NCBI GenBank assembly: GCA_030998225.1
Contig: JAPYXD010000459.1
Coordinates: forward strand, 1,736,001 to 1,800,000
Source: Diplolepis rosae
Lineage: Eukaryota; Arthropoda; Insecta; Hymenoptera; Diplolepididae
Reading direction: 5' to 3'
DNA: 64,000 nucleotides
The position numbers and the translations under genes are program-made. A model generated the notes under the pieces. That model saw nothing but the letters and a program-made list of their open reading frames with translations. It made no database searches and was not told where the DNA came from. This document shows, in pieces, positions 51,802 to 64,000 of the stretch (within the stretch, counting starts at the first letter, position 1; each line of letters opens with the position of its first letter).

Positions 51802-52634
51802 TTTTTGGCATTCTTGCCGAAACGCTGATGATAAAAACAGCGGCTAGAGGTGTTATTACTGCGAGATCGACTGCGGCGCCGGAATGTCCTCGAATTGGAA
51901 CGGCCCCGAGATTGAGATGAGCTTTTAATATTCTTGATTTCATCAGAAAGCTTTTCAAATTGCTTGATAAGAATCTCCGTTAAAGATGACAAAGGGTCTA
52001 ATTGCGCGGACACAGGAGCGGTACCGAAAGGCGCACTTTGGCCAGCTGAAGCCGATGCCACCCGGTAATCAAACGGTTGAGCTGCCTCAGACACCTTGTC
52101 TGACAGGTTGGCAAGTTCTTGGAGATCCTCGACGTTCGACATGGCCAAAATGGCACGAATGTTTGAGGGCATTTGTTCCAGAAAAACGCTTTTGATGGCT
52201 GTATCCGAACAGCTGCCGTTATTCAGCGCGCGAAGCCGAGTCAAAAGCAAAGAGGGTTTCCCTTCAGAGAAAACCTCTCCCCTCAATAGTCGGCGCAGAC
52301 GAGTTTCTTCGGAAACGGAGAAACTAGAAATAAGACGATTTTTAATCTGAGTATACAAATCTGCAGGTTTTGGTTCCAATTCAAGGATGTGTTTAATGTG
52401 CGGAATCAGGTCATGGTCGAGATTAGCAACCAGATAGTCTGCCTTGGTTGTTTCGAGACGAATGTGCGCTTGTCTGAAAGATGCTTCGACAATAACAAAG
52501 AATGAAACTGGGTCTTCGCGAAAGAATTTAGGAATTTTCGGAGTTTTATAAGCGTCTGTTCGTTGGATTTCAATTTGGGCTAAATTTTCGACAATTCTTG
52601 AGATTCGTCCGCTCCGAGGATGGCCCACCGTCAT
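51753..52634 (-). CDS. gag: Retrotransposon Gag
   Basis: 293 residues starting at ATG 52634. Capsid-like region rich in hydrophobic helices (PSFF-type motif [15 protein letters not shown] near the start), then a basic Arg/Ser stretch and a C-terminal zinc knuckle of CHCC type (CFYH ... KKCTQPC) rather than the usual CCHC. This knuckle is diagnostic for the CsRn1 group. The pol frame begins inside the last 49 bp. An A-rich AAAAAG at 51806-51801 (codons AAA AAG in gag frame) is a plausible slip site. Confidence 0.88.
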   Translation of the reverse strand: MTVGHPRSGRISRIVENLAQIEIQRTDAYKTPKIPKFFREDPVSFFVIVEASFRQAHIRLETTKADYLVANLDHDLIPHIKHILELEPKPADLYTQIKNRLISSFSVSEETRLRRLLRGEVFSEGKPSLLLTRLRALNNGSCSDTAIKSVFLEQMPSNIRAILAMSNVEDLQELANLSDKVSEAAQPFDYRVASASAGQSAPFGTAPVSAQLDPLSSLTEILIKQFEKLSDEIKNIKSSSQSRGRSNSRTFRRRSRSRSNNTSSRCFYHQRFGKNAKKCTQPCSWRTDTTWGN

Positions 52635-54304
52635 CCATATTTGAAAAGTATTGGAAATTTTGGCAATACCAGTGAATTATAAAAGTTGACAAGAATACAA
52701 AAGGTAGTATCGATAAGAATGTCAAAATATTGACGTCATGAAAAAAAATTTTAAGTTTTAAATTTAAAATTTAATCTTCGAAAGTGTTGTTTAAAAGTTT
52801 TGGAAATAAATATCTGTACTTCGTGAGCGCGCCAAAATGCCATAAACTTTGTTCATGTAACAGAATAGATGAGGTCGGTCAGCATATCATGTCGACGACA
52901 CCGACAACAACAAATCGAAAGCTAAAAAGAATTTTAATAGAAAGAAATAAGCAGTTTTAATATTGCGCCTTTTGAAACAAAGTAAATGTCGCATTAAAAT
53001 ATTGTTTGTCGATAGAATCAGGATTTCAACCCTCGGTACAGGAAAAAGCAACGCACGAAAGTTGGCATCCGGACGCCAGCGAGACAAATAAAAATAAATA
53101 ATAACTTTAAATTCGCTACAAATATAGTTAACGCTAGTGTACAGTTCACAAAATGTCGACTAGATCACAATAAATATAACATATTTTAGTTGATTTAAAT
53201 TGACGGATATCAATAAAAATTAAATGCATCTGATATATAATAAAATGTAAAAATCGAAATTGATGTAATATTACAATTAATTCACTCGAGGGAGTTTTCG
53301 TTGTAAAAATAATTTTGATCTGGAGTTTTAAAATTTTTAGAAATGTATATAAAAATGTCGAAATAGTTTTAAATCGTTCTTTGAAAATACAAAATTAAAT
53401 TAATTAAAATGTTAACTAGGTTTAATAAGATTACATTTGTATACCATGAATAATCATGTGTCATGTAAAGACGGGCGTTGATATAAAATTTTAAATGTCG
53501 AATTTTAAACTTTAACGAAAATCAACAATGTCAATATACAAAATAAAATATGGACATCAGTAGTATATACATAGGTACGACGCGTGAAGTTGATTTGAAA
53601 ATATACAAGTTTACAACAGTAATAAGATCTTTAGAGTATAAGAATATAAGAAAGTTGATCGAAGGTCAACAGAATTTAGTTATTATAAGTTCACAAATAG
53701 TTTTGAAATTGGCGATCTGAACAAGTAATAGAAATAAAAGTGCTATTAAACATTTGTTAAAAATTTGTAATGATAAATTTTGATGCTGGCCAAGAACAGT
53801 ATTGAAAATATATTACAAGTGTATATAAATTTAAAATAACGAAAATGAGGCAGTATCGACATTATTGGATGAGAACGTAAACTCTAATAGATCTGTTTAC
53901 GATGTCAAATTTAAAGGTGACTTTCGTAAGGTGAAAGTACCGAAATACAACGTCAAATAAATTTTGAATAAAATATAATAAAATTTTCAATTTTAAATAA
54001 GATGAAAACTTAGCTTCCAATTATTTGAAGATCCAAAGCGTAGCGGAAATAAAATCATTAAAATCCTTGTGAATCCGGTAATAAAAGTGTCAGCTCCAAA
54101 AGCATAGTATATGAATAAAATAAGATTCCTTTAAAATCCTTGAATTTGCGTCGTCCATATGAGTAGTCCAATATTTGAGTTTGATAATAATAATTGCTGT
54201 AGACTTACGCAGTCGTTCCATTTTAAATTTGCTTGCAGGAATTGCGATAACTGAAGAGACGCCATAATTTGAAAATGAGCGTCGTTATGCCGGCCGTGAA
54301 ATAA
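52635..54304 (-). other. Long non-coding leader of the retrotransposon
   Basis: About 1.67 kb between primer site and gag ATG without an open frame of note. AT-rich, and it includes a stretch of repeated 'aaaatgtcg'-like words. Unusually long for this class. Confidence 0.6.
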
Positions 54305-54321
54305 TCACGTCGGGGTCACCA
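54305..54321 (-). promoter_or_regulatory. Primer binding site, tRNA-Trp
   Basis: In element orientation TGGTGACCCCGACGTGA, two bases inside the 5' LTR. It complements the 3' end of eukaryotic tRNA-Trp (…CACGTCGGGGTCA plus CCA). Confidence 0.85.
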
Positions 54322-54323
54322 AT

Positions 54324-54579
54324 TATAGGCTTTTGAGTACATCGGAGTTGGGAGCCTACTTCCCAAGTCAGTAAGGATTAACTTTCTTAAATAACTGACA
54401 TTGCACTTCAGTTAACAATAATTATTTATTTAACAACAACAATTATGAGACGCGTAGCGTCTTGTCTATGGAACGACTAAGTAACGACTGTATCTAACAT
54501 GGCCGCCGCTGCGGCGTAGCGCTTGAGCGTCAGGGTTGGGAGACTCGGTGAGTCAAGATGCATTCCGTCGTTCCCTACA
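54324..54579 (-). repeat. 5' LTR
   Basis: 256 bp, same limits as the 3' LTR. The interrupted palindrome arm resumes at 54580 with AAAACACGCCGAAAGCGACG. Confidence 0.93.
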
Positions 54580-54660
54580 AAAACACGCCGAAAGCGACGT
54601 CTACATTTAAGTCTACCGAACTATAATTGGCCGCATCTAGGTTTATAATATCTTTGGCCA

Positions 54661-55119
54661 TGGAAACGGCTGAAAGTTGTGAAGAGGGCAGCACCTCGAT
54701 ACCCAAGAAAGAGTGATGTTCTATATATATCGTTCTCCCACTCCGAGGCCACTCGCCGCATCTAGGTTTATAATATCTTTGCTAGTTCTCTACATGATGT
54801 AAATTACATGTATACGGGACTTAACACTTCTGCGATGCCTATTCTTGGTCCCGCCAACAAAGAACAAAACTTACCTCACCCAAAAGGCGATTATAACCAA
54901 CATTTTTCAACACTTCACTACAAAATAAACATTTTGCAACATTTTTATTTTTCCCTTGCAGACGAAGATAGTTCAATTTATTCCATGGAATATATGGAAG
55001 CCCGAAGTGGGATTTTATTTTCCCCCGTTTACTTTTAGTCGACATTGATGATATTTTTTATTTAACAATGTTCACGTTTAAAACAAACTTTTCGGGAACG
55101 GAACTTTGAAAAAGTGAGG
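54661..55119. other. Spacer with a short duplicated fragment of the palindrome end
   Basis: The end sequence CGCATCTAGGTTTATAATAT of the palindrome (54636-54660) recurs at about 54756-54781, 120 bp on. Otherwise no gene or repeat end recognised. Confidence 0.5.
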
Positions 55120-55345
55120 TTATATCACGAAGGAATAATAAGGAGACCAAACTGCTATGGGAAACTTTCGAATCGGGCAGAAGCAACGGTACGGTAGGTG
55201 CCCGGCTTGTAGGTTGGAAGTTGGAAGTAGTGGAAAGGAGTGCGCGAGTGCGCAGTTGTCCTCTTCTTACGGGAAAATGTGCGATTGAGACGAACTTGTC
55301 TAATTGATCTAAGCCAGAGAGGTTATGCAACCCTCTACGCGACAC
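55120..55345 (-). repeat. Unclassified interspersed repeat, inverted copy
   Basis: Inverse of 38905-39110 (GGTGCCCGGCTTGTAGG, AGGAGTGCGCGAGTGCGCAG, TGATCTAAGCCAGAGAGG), and forms an inverted pair with 55660-55800. Confidence 0.7.
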
Positions 55346-55439
55346 GACATTGCTAAGAAAAAAATTGATTATATTAAATGAATTATATTATATTACATGC
55401 GATCTTCAAAATCTTGAACATGTCTCTGATTAAATTCCC

Positions 55440-55800
55440 TCACCTTTATAGGAAAAAACTATTCAACATTATTTAACACACGATTACAACAAATACCATA
55501 ATTTCAATTTCAAGATTTACAATATTATATTCGATACATACTTACCACTTTTATAATGCACTCCTTTAGCTTTATAGAAGTCCTGAAATAATATTGTTTT
55601 TTTAAACTAAATTGAAACTGAACAAATATCTGCCGCTTGCAAATGATCAAAAAATCAATCAACATAACCACTCTGGCTTAGATCAATTTGACAAATTCGT
55701 CTCACTCACACATTTTCTCGTGAGTAAGAAGAGGACAACTGCGCACTTGCGCACTCCTTTCCACTACTTCCAACCTACAAGCCGGGCACTTACCGCAACC
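55440..55800 (+). repeat. Unclassified interspersed repeat, copy 2
   Basis: Direct copy of 38663-39030; breaks off after AAGCCGGGCACTTACCG. Confidence 0.7.
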
Positions 55801-56256
55801 TTATGTCTATTCTCCAAGTTCCTTACGTGCTATTGTAAAATTTCCACAAAAATAAAGAGTATTCCTGATATCCTGATTGGCTTCTATTCTTAAGTTTGTA
55901 TGCCATTACGTTTATGGTTAATAAAGCTTTATCTGCGAATCAAAAGATGTCTCAAGATCTTTCACCAGGTTGAGATCCTTCTCAAAAGCGGTGACAAGAA
56001 CACCTAGTTAGTATATAAAGATGGAGTCAAGTCTGTTTCTCAGGGTCTGATGCACCTGGGAAAAAAGCTACGATATGTTTGAACCATAAAATATGCTACT
56101 CTGCTCCGATTGAAATTAACAATCCCCCTGCCCTAGGTGTGACTTTGACCTTTTGCACTCGCGAACTTCCTTTTTTTATTTATCAAAATAATTTATTTTA
56201 CCCTAAAATTAAAAAAGTTTTAATATTGAATAAAAAGTAAAGATTTTATATACATA

Positions 56257-57205
56257 CCCAGTAAGAAGGCTTGAATTGAATAGAATTTAAAATTTCACAG
56301 TTTAACGTGAAAGTAGTAATTTTTTTATTTTACTTAATACCTGATTTTTCCCTGAAGTCTAATTCACATAGCGGGGATTGGTTTTTTGTAAATCTTAATT
56401 CTGTTCTATTCACAAAACGTACTATCATTTTTGTTAAATTCCATAAAGTAGAATATATTTTTATTTTGTTTAATTCGTTCTAGTTCCAACAAAGATTATC
56501 TATATTATATTGTTTTGTATTCCGTTAAGAGGAATACGTTATGGGTTTATTTAATTCATTTCAGTTCTTGAAATCAATTAGTGTATGAAACTGCTTTTGA
56601 TTCATTTTTCTGGAATATAAATATGAAACATTTAATTTGAACGAATTCTACTTTATATTAAGAAGAGATTGTGTACTTTTAATTCCAATATTTGAAATTT
56701 GTTTCGTAGGTATTTTATTCTTATGAATTCTAGGTACAAATGAAATGAACCTCATACATTTTAGAAAGTTATAAATAAATATATAAACAATTGAATATCT
56801 TTTAAACGTCAACTTGATGAGAAAGTGTTGGTTAAATAACAGTGAAAATATAACTTATTACAGAGGTTTAATAAAGAAACGTGTTCACAGTATTTTTATC
56901 TTTCACTCTCTCACCCTTTATTTCCAGTCATCAAAAAATTGAAATTATTATTCAAATATTTGGTTGCGTAACAAAAAATTTATTTTAATTCCACAAAGTA
57001 GAATAAAATTGCTATTAGTTTCTTCGCATTCTCGTATTTTTTGATTCCCTTTAATTCACTTCCTTTTCTTTTCCTATGTTGATTAACATGAATTGGATTA
57101 TGCTTTTTTTCTTTTACCACTAACAGAATAAGACACTAAGGAAAAATCAGGTATTAAATGGAATTAATTTTTTTAATCCTATTCAATTCAAGCCTTCTTA
57201 CTGGG
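56257..57205. mobile_element. 949-bp TIR element with TA target duplication
   Basis: Ends CCCAGTAAGAAGGCTTGAAT and its exact inverse, extended to about 27 bp, flanked by TA (56255-56256, 57206-57207). Weaker inverted matches continue inward (TTAATACCTGATTTTTCC). No transposase. Fits a Tc1/mariner-type MITE; the superfamily is not proven. Confidence 0.8.
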
Positions 57206-57316
57206 TATAGAAACTACTTCCTAGTTAATATATGAGATGTTATAATATAGGCATATTTATATAAATAATGTATTTATATGCAAATAAGTTAATGCTGTCA
57301 CTTTTAAAAAAAATTA

Positions 57317-59149
<1,833 letters not shown>

Positions 59150-59590
59150 TTTGCAGAATATTCATTAATTTGTAAATAAATCAGATTTTTTTTGTTTTTG
59201 AACAAAACTGTGTCTATGAGGTTAGAAATTGCAATAAGTCTTATTTGAAGTACTCCAATGATTGCACATTATTATTAATGAGTTTCGTAAATTGCTCATT
59301 TTAACATTTATTTTGAAACTCAATTGATGACGACAAAATCACAAAACGAGCAGAGTTATAAAAATTTTTGAAATCACGAAAACATCCTTTTTAAACATTG
59401 TTTTCTGCTAGCATACTAGTGCTATCTGGCGCAATTTCTGGAAACTATTCAGTTTACTTCTTTGCTGCCGCCAACTTCGCTTGCCCGCCGAATTTTGTCA
59501 ACCGTTTGTAGCGTTTTTAAATAATTTTCGGCTTCCTTGCTGGTTTCAATGAAATATTAATTAGGTAGCGGTACGAAGTGAAGTAAAACG
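59150..59590. promoter_or_regulatory. Bidirectional promoter region of SLC35E3 and NUP160
   Basis: 441 bp between two divergent start codons. It must contain both 5' UTRs and core promoters. GC content rises at about 59430-59500. No TATA box recognised. Confidence 0.5.
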
Positions 59591-62500
59591 ATGGAGTTTC
59601 CTCTCGGTTATAGAGAAGTCGTTCCAGACCAAACTCTGCCTGAAAAATGGAAGGAAATTACCCTCAATACCGGTTTGTATAACATAACTTCGTATTTTTG
59701 GCTTTTTAAATCAAAGATATTAATCACATGTATCACATCAAGGTTAGAAGATACTAATAAAGTATTTTCCATGCTTCGTGATATTATGTTTGTTTCAAAG
59801 ATGTGTAATTTTTGGTTGGAAAGCCTGCGATGCATACACAAACTCATTTTGTAAACTTTGATTTTCTAACCTCAATTAGAGTTTCAAAATTGAAACTATA
59901 AAAGGACCCTTGATTCTTGTTTGGAATACACTGATGTTACTAATAAATTTAACTACAAGCATATTTTTAATTCAGTTAAAAGTTTAAATCTTAATTTGAA
60001 ATTAATTACAAATGAAGTTGCAGTTTCAATGTACTTTTTGACAGGTGGAAGCCAGAGTACCTTGCAAGATATTAAAGTACCTGAAAGAGCAGGCGGTTAT
60101 TCGTACAGGGACTGTTCAAAGTACTTCACCAGAAACCGATTTATTTACTGGCGGATTTCTCACGATATTTTGGAATTGGTTGAACACAGTCTAGATGTAA
60201 ATCTCGCAAACTGCAGAGTGAGATACAAGTTTACAGACACGCCAATCCTAGATGGAATTTCTATCCATGAGACCGTCAATTCGGTCGTTATTTTGGTTGC
60301 CACTGTCTCGAGTATACACAAACTATCTTTTCCTCATCCGGATAAAATTCATAGACAAGTAATTATTTCACTGATATCAAATTTCATATGCATACAGTAT
60401 GCCATTTAAATCCTAAAATTATTTAATGAAAGTTGGGGTTCAATGAATAAATAAATTCTGTTCTAGGAACCTTTACTTGGTTCGCATCCAGACCTGAGTA
60501 TTCAGTCAATTTTCAGTGAAGCTTCAGTGCAAACTGCAAGAGATCCTCACACATTTCATATAATTCCAACCGCTGGAACTACAAGTAAAATAATAATATG
60601 ATTATAATTTATTTTCTTGAAAATAAATGCTTTAATTGTGATATTTTTTAGATTCCCCAGTACCACACGCAGCAGCATCATGGCTCACTATTCCACAGGA
60701 AGAAGCACTTTATGCACTCGCCTATAATTCAGGAACTATTCTTTTACTAAGACTTGATACAGTAACAGGCCTCGTGCACAGCAGTGAATTAAAGCAAGAT
60801 TCGATAATGCCCCGTTTTTTAAGCGGTATAGCCACCGCCTTTCGAGGTCGCAGTTCCGAAGGCCAAGTCACAATGGCACTCGCCATCCACACCTATAGCA
60901 ATGACACTTACTTATTTGCTCTTTGCCGAGAAGGAAACGTTCGAATGTGGTCTTGCAACAAAGCTCAATGTATCGCAGTTGCAGAGGTAGCCATCGATAA
61001 CAGGGTTGCTTCACAAGGGGCTCAAGGACACGTCTTGAGAAAAGCAGTGAGCTCCGAAAATGAACTTTATTTAGGAACTTATCTAAAATTTGGAACAGGG
61101 TGCGAATTTAGTATTTTGAAACCAATTCAGGACGCTGGGATATTTAAATTTATTCGAGTTTGTACTCTTTTTGCACCTGATGTAAGTATCGTTATATTTA
61201 GTTATTTATTAATATTTTCTTTATTCTTAACTGGTTTAATTGTCATTCCAGCAACACTTGGTTGATTTTTCCTTTACAACTTCTCGCCTCTGGGCCGTTT
61301 GGAGAACAACAGATATGGACACCGTGGCCGTAACTCATGCACAACTACCACTGAACGGAGCCCAAATAAACTCCGAATGGGAGACTGCTATTTTGGAACA
61401 ACCTCCGGATAGAGATTACATCGTCAGTGATTCCGGAACTGACCCGAGACAAGCTTACATCAATTATATTTTCCATCCTGGACAGTTTTCTTTAACAGAT
61501 ATCACGAGAGCTCTAAGCATTTATCGAAGATCGAACCTCATTGCAGATATGACTCTCTCACCATCTGTGTTGAAAGAACGAGTCTGCATGGCCGTGGAAG
61601 CTGAAATACAAGCGGAAGTTATGGACTATGAACTTATGGACGAGGATTATTTAGAAATAGCAAATCGCTGTTGGTCTAAGTTTTACTCATGTGTGCTTCA
61701 ATACCACGCTAATGGTTCAAGGCCAGTTGGGCTCTTATTGTTGCAAAATGTTTACGGAGTTGCGTTGTTAAAAAAATCTTTCTTCTCGCTTTTGAGACCG
61801 ATGGAGGCTTTAGAGCACTTAATGCTTTCTAACGAAAGGAGCTATGTGTCGAGGTTCAAAACGACTCCGGTTCTTTCTCAGGATGAAGATATTTGTCAGG
61901 ACTTGATCACACTTATGTCGACACTTGTAATGCTGGAGGAACAAATTTCAGAGGAGCTGAAAACAACTATTGAAAAGGAACTGTATCACCTCAACAGCCC
62001 AGATATTATTGTTGAAGACTTGCTGTCAAAGCTTATTTTAGAACCTGATGATCCTGTAAGAAATTGAGTTCATAGATCATTTAAATTTTATTATAGTTTT
62101 CCAGTGTAATCTAACGTCAATTTGTATTTCAGCTTTTGGATTATGATTTCCAAACCGAATTGAATCATAGACTGGAAAATGTAAAAGGTGTCTCTAGTGC
62201 AATGGCTATGCTTTTAGAAGCTTTGACTTATGATTTAGGACAACCAAATAAACTAGAACTTCAGGATGATCAAGACGTATCACGAGCTTTAATTAATGTC
62301 AACCATTTATTCGGCAGTCAATTAGGAATTTCCACAATGGCTGAAAGCGTCACTCAAATTTCTCTTCTTCGATTTTCAATTTGCAGAAATCTTCTCCTTT
62401 TGCAACAAATTATTTTGACGAGACCAGAGTTATTTGATTCTAGGTCCCTGCACTCGATTAAATCTTCCTTGGCACCGAGGACTGTTGTACTTACCCAGGC

Positions 62501-63632
62501 GTATTATGTTGTCATTTGGATCTGCGAGTCTAACGCTACTTGTACACCTTCTCCGGCTTTGCTGTAAGTTCAAAAAATTGATGGAATGAAATTTTTATAG
62601 AAAAGAATATTAAGCAATGAGGATTTTTTTTTTACAGAGATACAAGTATTCAGAGGCTCTCTTTGCTGAAACTAACCGAATCAAGAGTAAGCACTGGACA
62701 ACGGCAGCAGAGATCGTTGTCTCTATTGGAATTGTTTATCCAAATTGGAGGTGCTAAGCACGCACAGAAATTAATGGCAAATACTTTACCAGAACCGGCT
62801 GCTCTAATTTTGTGGCATTACGGAATGCTAATGCACGTGACTCTCATCGCTCAACTTGTGTATCCTTTTTGAAAATGTTATTTGTAAATTGATTTTATTT
62901 CAGGAGAAGAATTTCATTTTCCAAATAAATTTCTTAACAAACATACTAGTTGGCCAATATCAGGAAATTTCATCTTCCCCGAGTGGTTACTATCCAGCTG
63001 TCAGTTTCTTCTTGTCCAGGAATATGTTCGTCTACTCAGCACTTGGTGCGAGTGGAACAGTGCTTCAAGGAAATTCATTCTTGCAGTTGCTCTTTTGGAA
63101 ATGGGTGAAACTCAAAAAGCTTGTGATCAGTTCCTGCGAGCCTCTAGTGGAGTTTTAACGGATTCTTTTTTAGCTGAGACTTTCCTGGAATCCAACACAA
63201 TCTCAGAGTGCAACGCTTTGGTTAATTACTATCTCAAAGTAATTGAACTCTTTGAACAGCACAACGCTTCAGATTGTGTCATCGAATTAGCGGAAACAGC
63301 CATTGCCATAGCTGATAAAGATGATCCCAATTTGCCTACTCTACATTCAATAATTTTCACTCAGCATCTGAACTTGGGACATCATGTGGAAGCCTATCAT
63401 TGTTTAAACTCAAATCCAGACTCTGCAAGGAGAGTCGATTGTCTCAGGCAACTTGTGGTTACTTTGTTTGAAAGGAAGAAACTGATTGATCTTGTCTTAT
63501 TTCCATATGTGGATATGTACGAGGATTTGGAAAGGATAGTTGAAGGAAGGGCGAGAAGCGTAGACCTTATGGAAAATAATTATTATAATTTCTTGTACAG
63601 TTTTCATGTCAACAAAGGCAATTTACGGAAGG
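59591..63632 (+). CDS. NUP160: Nucleoporin NUP160, partial (first 8 exons; continues beyond the window)
   Basis: Component of the Y-shaped NUP107-160 complex, the structural scaffold of the nuclear pore. Exons: 59591-59672, 60045-60358, 60467-60584, 60652-61181, 61252-62055, 62133-62563, 62638-62859 and 62950-63632, together 3184 bp (about 1061 codons; the human protein is 1436). The N-terminal beta-propeller part has YWRISHDILELVEHSLDVNL, VNSVVILVATVSSIHKL and LFALCREGNVRMWS; helical repeats follow (GLLLLQNVYGVALL, EWLLSSCQFLLVQEYVRLL, WCEWNSASRKFIL). The exon 7/8 junction was set at CTTGT|GTATCC and ACTAG|TTGG because only this keeps frame and yields the family's WPISGN. The rest, perhaps 370 residues, should lie past 64000. 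Intron 8 begins GTAATA and contains a probable mariner end. Confidence 0.9.
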
Positions 63633-63904
63633 GTAATATCATATTTTTTATTTCAAAGGGTTCCAATCAAGCGTCCGGATCAAAAAACCTGTTATAAATA
63701 TTTGTCATCCAGAGTCATTGGTCTGGACGTCTCGTTGCATCTTTTCTTCATAAAATCAGTTGAAAGAAGTGAAACATTTATAAAAAGTTTGATCAGTTTA
63801 TATTCAAAGAATTATTTGACTTACATAATTTTTAATTTTCATTATTTGATGTTAAAGTTCATATATTTTAATATAACTTCAATATATTTTTTTTAAATTT
63901 ATAT

Positions 63905-64000
63905 TAGGTGTACAACTTTACTTCCGCCGTTTTTCGATAGATGACTGCAGCGATAAGTGCTGGTCGAAATAGGCAGATCAAAAATGTCACACAATAAGCT
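63905..64000 (+). mobile_element. Possible left end of a mariner-type element, cut by the window edge
   Basis: After a TA at 63903-63904... the sequence GGTGTACAACTTTACTTCCG resembles mariner ends that begin with GGTGTACAA. It lies in NUP160 intron 8. Only 96 bp is visible, so this is tentative. Confidence 0.35.

Larger units (their letters stand above)
47863..54579 (-). mobile_element. Complete young Ty3/Gypsy LTR retrotransposon, CsRn1/Kabuki type
   Basis: 6.7 kb, transcribed leftwards. The two 256-bp LTRs (54324-54579 as 5' LTR, 47863-48118 as 3' LTR) differ at one base (GAGTCAAG/GATTCAAG). A 4-bp AAAA duplication is read from the uninterrupted palindrome partner at about 41500-41520. The primer site matches tRNA-Trp. 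Gag ends in a CHCC zinc knuckle (C-x2-H-x9-C-x3-C), and pol runs PR-RT-RNase H-IN. tRNA-Trp priming and a CHCC Gag are known marks of the CsRn1 clade. There is no envelope gene. Both reading frames are open, so the element may be competent to move. Confidence 0.93.

Noticed and set aside
62904..62949. Alternative start of NUP160 exon 8 at the better-looking acceptor TTTCAG (62903)
   Set aside because: It breaks the reading frame with every plausible exon 7 donor. The ACTAG acceptor at 62949 keeps frame and restores the WPISGN block.

Overview
The window is nuclear DNA of an insect, probably a hymenopteran (weakly supported). Genes are split by mostly short GT-AG introns, the background is strongly AT-rich, and the encoded proteins are single-copy animal housekeeping proteins. 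A large share of the window is transposable-element sequence. There are no bacterial-type operons, CRISPR arrays or rRNA genes.

Layout. 1-11 kb: a decayed extra copy of an HMG-box gene (HMGXB4 type), swollen by a nest of DNA transposons and ending in two copies of a GAACGTTC-rich foldback element. 11.8-14.3 kb: the apparently intact HMGXB4-like gene (+). 14.6-21.5 kb: glycine decarboxylase, GLDC (-), tail to tail with HMGXB4. 22.1-24.4 kb: RUVBL1/Pontin (-), 456 codons. 24.4-30.4 kb: a shared promoter region, a probable 5' non-coding exon of CTR9, and a long intron filled by a 5-kb inverted-repeat element containing palindromes and a dead mariner. 30.45-36.65 kb: CTR9 (+), the TPR scaffold of the Paf1 complex, with an RS-repeat tail. 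36.7-41.4 kb: intergenic repeats. 41.4-54.7 kb: a giant near-identical palindrome (arms about 3 kb) whose right arm is split by a young, intact Ty3/Gypsy retrotransposon of CsRn1/Kabuki type (tRNA-Trp primer site, 256-bp LTRs differing at one base). 54.7-57.2 kb: more repeats and a 949-bp terminal-inverted-repeat element. 57.3-59.15 kb: an SLC35E3-like nucleotide-sugar-type transporter (-). 59.6 kb to the end: NUP160 (+), running off the window.

The host genes do not form one pathway, but three act in chromatin or transcription (RUVBL1 in INO80/TIP60-type complexes, CTR9 in Paf1C, HMGXB4 as an HMG-box chromatin protein). RUVBL1/CTR9 and SLC35E3/NUP160 are divergent pairs with short intergenic spacers (bidirectional-promoter arrangement). 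GLDC/HMGXB4 converge.

The most unusual material is the repeat landscape: a datable stack of nested insertions, TTAA-flanked elements of several families, a family carrying arrays of GC-rich hairpins in AT-rich DNA, and the giant palindrome. Exon boundaries were worked out by eye from splice signals, reading-frame continuity and family resemblance. GLDC, RUVBL1, CTR9, HMGXB4 and SLC35E3 all close in frame over their full length.
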